Made by a program: the position numbers and the translations under genes. Below are positions 55,186-64,000 of a stretch of DNA of 64,000 nucleotides, in pieces. Source of the stretch: Isoetes taiwanensis (taxonomy: Eukaryota; Streptophyta; Lycopodiopsida; Isoetales; Isoetaceae); the NCBI GenBank assembly GCA_021234155.1, contig JAJEKV010000005.1:11925287-11989286 (forward strand), in the 5' to 3' direction. The notes under the pieces were generated by a model. The model was given only the letters and a program-made list of their open reading frames with translations. It was not told the origin of the DNA and made no database searches. The first letter of the stretch is position 1, and each line of letters begins with the position of its first letter.

Positions 55186-55920
55186 GCTTTAACTTTAGAT
55201 TGTTCTTATTTACACTACTTAGAACTTTAATTCAATTCAATAGAATGTGTGTTATGTTGGTAGCGATGGCTCTGCTACGTTAAGGGTTGGATATTCTCTT
55301 ATTAACTTAGATTTTGGACAAATTTCTGATATATGTTTATGAATGTTATTTATAGGAGGAATGGTGGCGGTGAAGGGAGTTCACAAGATCTAAAAAATGC
55401 ACATGATGGTGCAAACAAGATGATTACAATGTATTTTGTTGCTTCGAATTGGTTGCTTGCTTGCCATATGGGCTTTTACTATGTTGGAACCTTGTTTCTA
55501 TGAATGAATTGTTTTTCTTTACTAGTAAATTTAAAATTAAAATCATTGGTTCATGGAAATGCAATTGTGGTTACATATTTATCATAAGCAAGTTGTTTCA
55601 CATGGTGCTATAATTGACACAAAAGTACACACTATGCGATGCATAGTTTGAAATTTTAATCCTAACGGATTTGATGATTTTGTTTAATTAATTGATGCAA
55701 AGTTACTAATATTTTAGTTACTAGGCATGCCAAATCATTGTATTGAAATTGCCAAAATATACATGTCATCTTGGTTATTACATGGCCACAAATATCATGG
55801 AATGTTGACAAAATATACATGTCATTTTCATTAGTAGATTGCCACAAATATGATAAAATATTGAGCATACATTTCTCAATCATTTTGTTGCAAGTATGTT
55901 GCTCTAGTGTCAAAAAACTT
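55186..55920. other. CACTA 2 right interior, no gene recognised
   Basis: AT-rich, with direct repeats of aaaatatacatgtcat around 55750-55830. Confidence 0.4.
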
Positions 55921-56254
55921 AATATAATGCAATAAACTTCTTACAAAGTTGATAAAAACATTGATGCTATTTTGACAAAAATAATGCTATAAACTTCTCA
56001 CAAAATTAGTAAAAATCTTGATGTTATTTTGATGCTCGCATGTTGCAACATGGCATTACGTCAACCGTTGTGGCAAAAGATCAAGCCACAAGATTGACGC
56101 AATGGTTGTCACCCGGGTGACAACTTTGTGGCAAATGATCGCGTCATGTATAGCGTCAAGAAAGTGACAAGAATGGGGGTTTGAAAGGTTCCATTTGTGT
56201 CAACAATTTTGACATTATACTTGACGATACAAGCACCCTTCTCTTGTAGTGGAA

Positions 56255-57680
56255 TTGCTTTCTTAACTTTGGGAAGCTTTAAAATATGGTGTTTGAAGTT
56301 CATCCTCAAGGCACAAATCTACAGATCAAATATGGTAAACATTTGATGATAACTTGGAACTAATACTAAAAGTTTTAGCCCAAATCTAGCAATAGATATT
56401 TTTTAATGATAGAGGAGCTCATGAAATACCAATATCCTAAAATTCAGCTTGAGATTGACTAAGGTAAAGAAGTTATTGATTTAAAATGAACCTATGGACC
56501 AGTTATGGTCTTAGGTACAAAAACCTTTATTGATTTATCATGATCGTGCATTTTGCTCTTTTTCTTTACTTGTTTTTTCATTGGTCTCATATCCATACAA
56601 GCATTTATATATGATTTTTTCAAAGACATACTATTTCAATAAATTTCCTTCAAATATAACAAAATGAACATCAATTAAATATCACTTAAAATTGTTAACT
56701 ATAAGTCAAAGCTGAACCTTCAAATTACAGACCAACAAATATTTTTTATGCATGAGGCAATTAGTCAACTACTTATATACCAAATTTCGAGTAAAAAATC
56801 TTTTTCATGCAAAAGTTATAAAATTTTAATTGAAACAGTCTTCTAGGAACCATTATTGGTCCACAGAAGACAAAAAACTGTTTTGACCCTGTCATATTTG
56901 ACTGGCTATATCTTTCTTCCTAGACTTCGGATTGGAACAAGGTTTTTTGTGTATTCATCCGAGTGATTTCCTATAAAATCCTAGGACAATTCAGCTGCAA
57001 TGTGATAAATTTTGGGCAAATATTGAGTTATTAGTAGATAACAGCTGTTGAAGGAACGGTGGAAATAAAATCTAACGGTCTATAAATCTAATGGTGTAAA
57101 TCCAAGGACTGGGGTGTTAAGGTGATAAACGGCTTTTTGGAACAATCATAAAGTTACCAAGGTTATGGAATTTGGCAAAAGAACTTCTCGAGTTTGTAAG
57201 TTGCTAATTTGGACATGGGAGTGAGGACTTTATTTAGAGATATATATTTGAAATGCTATATGAAAAAAAGTTCGAAAATGATTTAAAGTTAGCACTACTT
57301 ATTGGTAGAAGAATAGATTTCTGATATTCACTTGAGATGAACCTGGCAAGTTGCAAGCCCAGTTACAAACTATAGGTGCATGTTATGTAGAATGGCATGG
57401 GGAAGCCATTCTTGCTACCGCCATGACTTGCATAATCCAGGAGTACCGTGTGTAGGCATGACAGGATTCTGCAGGTCATGGGGCAGCAAGAAAGGGTGGC
57501 CCCATGCCATTCTATTGCGTCAAGGGAAGCACCACCGGCCGGATCAGGTTTTGTGCACCACTTTTCATTCTTAACAAGACTGATTCAAGAATCGAGCAGG
57601 AATGCAGACCCACTTACCTTCACGTGTTGTATTAAGTCGTCCACAAAGACGCTGAAATTGCATGACCGAGTTAAAAATGA
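56255..57680. other. No gene recognised; contains repeat R1 copy 3
   Basis: 57115-57370 matches repeat R1 (15795-16012): acggctttttggaacaatcat, gttgctaatttggacatggg, attcacttgagatgaa. The rest is AT-rich with short frames. Confidence 0.5.
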
Positions 57681-57691
57681 CTAGTAATAGT

Positions 57692-57708
57692 GCCCAGCGT
57701 TGCTGGGC
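57692..57708 (-). terminator. Helitron 3'-terminal hairpin
   Basis: A 7-bp stem with a 3-base loop, eight bases before CTAG on the minus strand. Rolling-circle termination hairpin. Confidence 0.75.
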
Positions 57709-57791
57709 TAACATTTGGAAGTTGACAAATGTCATGTGTGCTAACATTTGGAACTTGACAAATGTCATGTGTACTGTACTGTAGTTGCATT

Positions 57792-57971
57792 TCTTTTGTA
57801 ACATTTCCTAGCAAGACGCTCTAGAGATTACCCCATACTTCTAAAAGGTCATCATTCCATTGTTGAATGTGAGATTACATCTCTTTTGTAACATTTCCTA
57901 GCAAGACGCTCTAGAGATTACCCCATACTTCTAAAAGGTCATCATTCCATTGTTGAATGTGAGATTACATC
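57792..57971. repeat. 90-bp tandem repeat, two copies
   Basis: The unit starting tcttttgtaacatttcctag repeats perfectly or nearly so, with a third degenerate copy after 57972. Confidence 0.9.
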
Positions 57972-58316
57972 GACACTCTAGATATTATCCTATACTTCTA
58001 AAAGGTCATCATCCCATAACTTAAAGTTGCCAAATGTGCGACTACATCATGAAACTCTAAAAGGTCTTTATCCCATAATCCCATACCTATAATCCCATGA
58101 CTTAAGTCGGCAAGCGTGAGACAACGTTAAATGTGCATAGCATACAATTGTTTATGTTTCATATGTCTATGGATATGCCAAGAAGTCCTTATAGATACAT
58201 CTGTTTATTCATAACTATGCATTCAAGATCTCTTTAACATGATCATTACGTGCATATCCATGTTCCTATGTGAGATTGCAAGTCTGTTTTTTTTTCCGCT
58301 TTTTACAGTGCCAAGA

Positions 58317-58560
58317 AGATTGGAATTCAAATGGAACCAAATAAGAACTTAAAACTCAAATCACATTCAATTAGAAGCTACTATTAGGGCATGCCTTCTG
58401 CATATTATATATGTTGTTGGTGTTGAAGTAGTAGCAGAAGATTGGGATTCAAATGGACCCGCATAAGAATTTAAAACTCAAAGCACATTCAAGTAGAAGT
58501 TGCTAATAGGGCATGCCTTCTGCATATTATATTATGCTGCAAATGTTAAAGTAGGTCATA
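58317..58560. repeat. 122-bp tandem repeat, two copies
   Basis: Units begin agattgg(a/g)attcaaatgg at 58317 and 58439 and contain tagggcatgccttctgcata; about 90 percent identical. Confidence 0.88.
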
Positions 58561-60265
58561 AACGTTCTTGGGAGTTCTTGGGTGCCACATTGTGCAAGCT
58601 ACTAAACAAAGTTCTAAATTTGAAGGTAGATAAAACAAATGCTCAAACTTTTTTATACTTGATGCAGAGCGCAAAGGACAACTTTTTATATTAGCTTTGT
58701 AGCTTTATTTTGAATATCACAATTCAGTAATAAAAACTAATCTTCCAAACCAAACATCTGTATCCGATCCAAATTTAGTAATGCACATGTTGCCATTTTC
58801 CAGGACTTAGTGGATGAAGCCTTGATATGGAGCTTGTAGCTTGCAGGAGCCATTCCATCTTCTTCGTCAACCATGAGTTTTTTAGTGCTTAGGTCTGCAA
58901 CTATGCTTTATGCAATCTTAAAAGTTGTCTTACAGACAAAACAGAGAATTTCACAGCTTGATTTTCAGAAGAAAGCAAACTTTGTACTGCTGACACAACA
59001 GAAACTGGTTAAACAGAAACCGCTTTATTTTGACACAGGAACAAAGTACCATTTATCCATGGCAAAGTTGAAGATGCAAGCAAGCTTCCCTTATGAGCCG
59101 ATGCTTGCTCATAATCGACTTCTGATCCAGTGAGATTCCCTGAATTAAAAGACGGGCCTACATAAATCGAGCTGATAGTGGTGATTCTGTGATTGACCAG
59201 CGAACAGTATCTAGCAGTGATGCAGGCGTGATTGGACACACCAATGTTCGACATGGATGGAAAGATTTACCAAACGGAGATATCATGCTTACTTGAATGA
59301 GGTTGTTGCTCCAGAAATAAAATATTCCACCAGAAAAGCCAAGTGTCTTGATAAATCTGCAGAAAATTGAACTACACGATATGATTTCCTTTCCTTAGAT
59401 TTACCCAAAATGGCTGCAATAGCCAATGCGTTAGAAAACAAAAAGAACAAAATTATTATGCAGTATGTTACTTGAGAAGAACAAAACATTCCCATGGCTT
59501 TGTCTTCAGAAGCTCACCAAGAAATAATAAGAACCGATTAACAAATATGCCCACGAAGAAATAAGGTAACCATTATGCTACTGTCTGCTCCAGAAGATCT
59601 AACGTAACAGCAGACTTCTTGGGAGGAAAATTCCGACACATAGAAGCCAAGGGACACACCTTTTTGATATCTATAAGAAGAATGTAATATTTATGTTTAG
59701 ACCATAGGATCCAAAACATGCTTGAAAAAAAACACCAGACCCAAATCTTACTTGGCATCACCATCACTGAAAACAGGCTTATACGTTGATTGAGTCTTGT
59801 TCTGTCAAGAAAGCAAGAGCGATACCTTCAATTCGACATTACAGTAAGATCTAAAGTTTTGCAATGCATACCACAAAATATTTAGCAGTCGCCTGGTCTA
59901 CTTAAATCATACCATTTTTACCTCTAGCTTCTAGAACCATGTTGCACAGTGTCATTCTGTCCTCCATCTGTGTAAATATCACAGGGCAAAGGATGCATGT
60001 ATAAAAATTGATCATCCATATTTACTTTCCATATATTATGTGTCACAACATAAGGTAGTAGATCTGTGCAAGCACAGATGAGAAGTGTGGCACTTACCGG
60101 AACCCATAGCCAGATTGCACATGGCACGAACAACAACCAACTGAAAAAAGACTCATGGCTGCCGCTGTGGCCACCGGAAGCAGAAAACTTTTCCTGTAAG
60201 AGTAGATCCGGCTGCCTAAAGCTATACCTACTCAACGGTATATTTTAGCACTGCTTGGCAATGAC

Positions 60266-60343
60266 AGGCCGCTGAGGAAGCGTGGTTGTGCCCCAGGCCG
60301 AGGAAGGCCGCTGAGGAAGCGTGGTTGTGCCCCAGGCCGAGGA
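60266..60343. repeat. 39-bp tandem repeat, two copies
   Basis: The unit aggccgctgaggaagcgtgg plus ttgtgccccaggccgagga repeats exactly. Confidence 0.92.
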
Positions 60344-60754
60344 AGAGATATCGACGGACTAAAAACCCTCTTTTTCTATCCTAAAGAAACCTAATCCATT
60401 CGATCTAAAACCAAAATAATCAGGGCTTTGGCTTTAACGTGACATCATCTACACCGTTGGGTAGATTAATCCGGACCGCCCAATTTAGGGCTCGGTGCAC
60501 TACTTACGGTATAACATTATAATATAAGATGGGCGCAATGTGTTGTATTAAGCAGCTAACTGACAAATATTATAAATATTATGCATGACAAAAGGGCAGG
60601 TGTGTGTGAAGTCTGCAAGGCAAAGACCCAGAATGAAAGAAAGGAAGCAACAAAAGCAACTGCGTACGAGCGAAAGAGGCTGCCAGGTTAAAAATGTGAC
60701 AGAGAGGGGTGCATAAATGGGGCCTGGGTTACGTAGAGCCCAAAAGCGGGAGCT

Positions 60755-61240
60755 ATGATGGGGAAGAAGCGGAGCAGAGCAGCAGAGCAAAATGCAGCAG
60801 AAGAGGGGGCTGTTTGTAAGAAGAAATACAAAGGCGTTAGGATGAGGTCATGGGGCAGATGGGTCTCCGAAATCCGGGATCCCCGCACTGGCTCCCGGAT
60901 ATGGCTGGGCAGCTTCGCCACGCAGGAGCTCGCCGCTCGAGCGTACGATGCTGCCCTTCTCCGCATCCACGGCCCTGATGCTGCCCTCAATTTCCCTCTG
61001 CAGCCTCCTTCTCGCAATTTTGCTGCACAATCTGAGCTTCCAATTAGCCTTGATCCTCTCTCTCAACCTCTTAGACTTGCTGAAGATTTTTTGGAGCAAA
61101 CCCAATCCCAAATTGGCCTCTTATTTGAAATGGCCCTTGCCATGCTTCTGCCTGCCGACCTTACCCTTCCCATGTTTAGCCCAATTGGTGCCCACCATGA
61201 TCTTACATTCTGGGAGCCTGCTCTCTGGTCATATTCTTAA
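60755..61240 (+). CDS. AP2/ERF transcription factor, copy 2
   Basis: An intronless gene of 161 residues. The AP2/ERF domain at residues 25-81 differs from copy 1 at only a few sites (PRTGSRIW for PGSGSRIW). A second Met codon follows directly (60758). The N-terminus is different and basic ([11 protein letters not shown]), and the C-terminus keeps LRLAEDFL and the WSYS end. Conserved flanks (cataaatgg upstream, caataaa..gcagttgtttt downstream) show a segmental duplication with copy 1. Both copies are intact and in the same orientation, 21.7 kb apart. A TATA-like cataaat lies about 40 bases before the start. Confidence 0.93.
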   Translation: MMGKKRSRAAEQNAAEEGAVCKKKYKGVRMRSWGRWVSEIRDPRTGSRIWLGSFATQELAARAYDAALLRIHGPDAALNFPLQPPSRNFAAQSELPISLDPLSQPLRLAEDFLEQTQSQIGLLFEMALAMLLPADLTLPMFSPIGAHHDLTFWEPALWSYS

Positions 61241-62322
61241 CTCTCTCAGCCCTTACCTAACCATGTATACTAAGATTTGGGTTGTCAGCTCCAATAAAGT
61301 AGCAGTTGTTTTCACAGTGAAGATTGTGACGATTGCCATGGAAATCTGTCTTGTTCAATCCAGCTTCTAACGGCTCCAGTGTTGCTGAAAAAACATTTCA
61401 GAAGCTGGATTTATAGATAGAGTAAAGTCCCGAAGCCTCAGGAACTGCTCAACGTGAGTGTTTAAGTAACAAAGTGTTTCAGAAACGCAATGTATTCAAT
61501 ATTAAGGTATAAAAAGGATCCGATCTATCAGAGACAACTGCACGTAGAATTATACATACAACGATTACAAATGCAAACTCCTATTAGATCCAGTCGTATT
61601 TCACACAAAACAGAAGCATTTTCTTTATCGATAGCCATGGCTAATGTGCTGCTACGGATTTGCTTTCATTGCGGAGCAGTATTTGTATCATTGTTTCATC
61701 CATATAATCGGCTTCATGGAGACCATTGGATGAAGGAATATTCCCAATACACGAGGATTGGCGGTCTGCTAGAAATAGAGACGGGTCAAACCCCATTTTT
61801 CATGTCACACTATGACTATGCAACCTCAGCAAGTCAAGACATCCCTAAGTCAAGATATCTTTAAGTCAATACAATGCATCAAAATCCTATATTATAATGT
61901 TATTCTGTAAGTAATGGATCGAGCCCTAAGTTGGATGGTTTGGATTCATTCAAGCGACGTGTCATCAATTTGACCTTTTATTCCAACCTACCTTTCTTTA
62001 GGCTTCTTTACGGCAAGAGTTGCTTGCCTGGTTAACTGGAAGCTGCTATTCAACTGTCGCGACAAACTGAAGAATCCAGTTCTTGATCGAATTATGGAAA
62101 AATAAGGAAAATAAAATATAGAAGGCGGTAATACTGGAATCCTCGAGGTGTTGATACCTTTCAACTGTGGTACCTTGGTAGCTACGGCAGTTTCAGAAGA
62201 CCAAGCAGGGGCAAAAACTTTATCAGGATTTTCTTGCCCAGAGCTCAAACTATTCTGATGTTTGTATTTCTTTTCCTGCTCTGGATACTATAAAAAAAAA
62301 TCATTGACCCATTTTTTAAAAC
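61241..62322. other. 3' flank of AP2/ERF copy 2 and gene-free DNA
   Basis: The start is the likely 3' untranslated region. 61490-61864 is an open frame of 124 codons without recognisable domain or codon signal. Nothing else recognised. Confidence 0.4.
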
Positions 62323-63600
62323 ATGTCATCCAGCAAAGCTGTTTGTCCATTTTTTACGACATACGACCAAACAAATTCTATTTTCCTGAACATGATGAAA
62401 GCATGCATCAATAGAGATAGTATAGAGCACTGCAGGTGCATTCATGAGAAAATAGTTGTAGGTGGGCTTCAATCTGAAATTGTTATAGGGAGCCTGGCGC
62501 AAGTTTTTTGACAATTTGAGAAACCGAAACGTAAAGGGTTAATGGCACTAGACTGCGTCACATATATGCAAAATCAGGGGATAAAGCCTAACAAGGTGAC
62601 ATATCCGAGTATTTTAAAAGCCTGTGGAAGTACAGGTCTTATAGAACATGATGAGCATATTCATGATCAAATCATCAAGGAAGATATTCAATTTGACATG
62701 GCTCTAGGGAATACAATTGTTGATATGTAAATGTGGGAACTTAATTTATGCATATGCAGCCTTTAGAGCACTATACAATAGAGATATCAGCCTTTAGAGC
62801 ACTATACAATAGAGATGTAGTAACATGGATTGCAGTAAGATGGATATGCGCAGCATGGCAAGGACTTTATTGCTTTGGGGTGTTTTAAGAATATGCAAAG
62901 GGAGGGTATACAGCCAGATATAACCATCTTCATTAGTCTACTCAATCCATGCAGCAACACAGATTTAGTACAGAAGGTCATCACTAAGGGCCCACGAATT
63001 GCTTCAAGTTACTCTGCAGTAGCCTAATTCTGTTCGCTGAAGAGAGCTTCTGAGTGCAGGTAAAATCTATGAGAATTTAGAACCTGGCAGCGGAGCGTAT
63101 ACATTAGTATGTCAAATCCACAATTCTATGAGTTTATTATTTAAATTTTGGATTGTAACGTTTTTGAATGCTCTTAATTCATGTAGATTCATTATCCAAG
63201 TGAAACATTGAATTTCAGGGTAGCGTGAATGGGCATTGGGGAAGGCCAAATAAAATTACTTTTGTTAGCATGCTGCCTCTTTTTCAGAGGATAATGACAT
63301 TTCATGACAGCGCCATTCGTTGTGGCGTTGAATATGATGTTATGAGGCAACTGCACCTAGATAGCATTTGTTAAATATCTGTCATCCAGATGATGTCTCT
63401 TGGAATGCTATTGTGGCAGTATATGCACATCATGGCCATGTTGCACAGGTAATGCAACTCTTTTAACAAATGCAATCAAAAGGACTGAAGCCAGACAGAA
63501 TCATATTTCTAGCATTCTCTCTGTGTATGGTTATGCAAGCAGATTAAAGGAGAGCCATCACTACTTTGTATCAATTAGTGCACATTATGGAGTGAAAACA
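62323..63600 (+). pseudogene. PPR gene, broken and rearranged
   Basis: PLS-type pentatricopeptide units are recognisable in several frames: FLNMMKACINRDSIEHCRCIHEKIV (62380), MQNQGIKPNKVTYPSILKAC (62566) with HDQIIK, FKNMQREGIQPDITIFISLL (62885), an E-motif-like KIYENLEPGSGAYTL (63062), GRPNKITFVSML with IRCGVEYDVM (63245-63340), MQSKGLKPDRIIFLAF (63470) and ESHHYFVSISAHYGVK (63550). Stops and frame changes separate most units. The E-like piece lies before other PPR units, so the order is also disturbed. Such genes normally act in organelle RNA editing or processing; this copy is not functional. Confidence 0.85.
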
Positions 63601-63606
63601 TCAGAA

Positions 63607-63655
63607 GGGAGGGAGGGAGGGAGGGAGGGAGGGAGGGAGGGAGGAAGGAAGGATA
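63607..63655. repeat. (GGGA)n microsatellite
   Basis: About nine gggaggga units, then ggaaggaagg. Confidence 0.95.
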
Positions 63656-64000
63656 GATATTTTAACGTCCACGGAGGCCAACTGGCCTATGAGACGGTTA
63701 TAGACATACAATATATTGGATAGTATCCAAACACAAAAGAAAACCACAGAAGCCCTGTACAATGTGTCTCTACCACTGGGACGAAAAAACCCCCCATGTG
63801 GGAGGAAAAACCCTTGTAGTAGGCGTTCAAAGTCTATATCTGGGCGCTCAAATTCCCTGTCTTTGTGAGGGACTCTCGGCAAAGGGAGACTTGCGTAATG
63901 TAGGGCGAGACGTGCAACCATTGGCGAAGCCAGCAATTGATGAATTGCTATCTCAGAGCATATGAGATCAGCATGAGCTGCTCGGATGTGTGCATATGCC
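63656..64000. other. No gene recognised; LTR-like sequence at the window edge
   Basis: 63770-63950 (aaaaccccccatgtgggagg, actctcggcaaagggagac) has the feel of a retroelement LTR or leader, but no terminal repeat is in the window. Confidence 0.3.

Larger units (their letters stand above)
50650..56251. mobile_element. Second CACTA transposon with host-gene fragments
   Basis: A 5,602-bp unit starting CACTACAAGAGGATGAGG and ending in the complement of CACTACAAGAGAAGGGTG, with target duplication GAA (50647-50649, 56252-56254). Subterminal regions are rich in ttgtgtcaa/tgacaca-type motifs on the left (50670-50960) and gtgtcaacaattttgacatt on the right (55920-56230). No CACTA transposase is recognised. 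Internal fragments include an RSM22-like methyltransferase piece and a Ser/Asn-rich coding piece. It is related to the 25629-33243 element at the termini but has different cargo. Confidence 0.9.
57681..60529 (-). mobile_element. Helitron, 2.85 kb, minus strand, non-autonomous
   Basis: The 3' end on the minus strand is GCCCAGC-aac-GCTGGGC, then actatta, CTAG and T (57680). The 5' end is A then TCTTATATTATAATG at 60529. The architecture is the same as in the element at 46191 (7-bp stem, 3-base loop) but the sequence differs. No Rep/helicase. The interior has three tandem duplications and some exon-like blocks (58870-59130, 60060-60235) that I cannot assign. Its 5' end lies 225 bp before the start codon of the second AP2/ERF gene. 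Confidence 0.65.

Noticed and set aside
61490-61864. 124-codon plus-strand frame
   Set aside because: No recognisable domain, no promoter context, and unusual composition.
63601-63936. Minus-strand frame with a Pro/Ser tail
   Set aside because: The tail is the GGGA microsatellite; the rest has no support.

Overview
Organism: this is nuclear DNA of a land plant. The evidence is an intact eight-exon gene for a plastid-targeted Cu/Zn superoxide dismutase, two AP2/ERF transcription-factor genes, a PPR pseudogene, a Copia retrotransposon with a plant-type Met-tRNA primer site, CACTA elements and Helitrons. Low gene density, heavy transposon nesting and the families present (an HSPA12-like HSP70, an unusual DDE transposase family) suggest a non-flowering plant such as a fern, lycophyte, bryophyte or gymnosperm. 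That placement is inference. Only three protein-coding genes look intact: the SOD gene (minus strand, 8617-10138) and two duplicated intronless AP2/ERF genes (plus strand, 38609-39103 and 60755-61240). Layout 1-18360: a cluster of palindromic elements with a shared GC-rich core (1318-7520) is interrupted by a decayed Copia element (2129-7069, 5-bp target duplication AATGT). The SOD gene follows, then a pair of unrecognised minus-strand reading frames (13227-14218), then gene-poor repeat DNA. Layout 18361-35036: this is the most interesting part. A 16.7-kb transposon, about 9 kb of its own sequence, is bounded by perfect 32-bp terminal inverted repeats and inserted in a pentanucleotide microsatellite. 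It carries two divergent genes. The leftward gene encodes a ParB-like domain and a beta-class DNA methyltransferase. The rightward gene encodes a DDE-type transposase with motifs DGMDQ, QLDNT and GHTHDQID. Introns, the shared promoter and the ends contain arrays of the 14-bp palindrome CTATGCGCGCATAG. Wherever these lie in exact arrays they are spaced 41 bp apart, even though the spacer sequences differ between arrays. A second transposon, a 7.6-kb CACTA element (25629-33243, target duplication CTT), sits in the transposase gene between two catalytic motifs. It has picked up fragments of at least four host genes (ankyrin-repeat, DUF707, HSPA12-like and ACT-repeat genes). Layout 35037-64000: MITEs, a tRNA-like SINE and foldback repeats surround the first AP2/ERF gene. 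Then come a minus-strand Helitron (46191-50244), a second CACTA element with host-gene fragments (50650-56251, target duplication GAA), another minus-strand Helitron (57681-60529), the second AP2/ERF gene and a broken PPR gene (62323-63600). How the parts relate: the transposase presumably acts on the 32-bp ends. The ParB-methyltransferase and the phased palindromes may be a modification, silencing-escape or DNA-organising module carried by the same element, which is a hypothesis. Both element genes now have frameshifts or stops, so this copy looks inactive. Some lesions fall in homopolymers and could be assembly errors.
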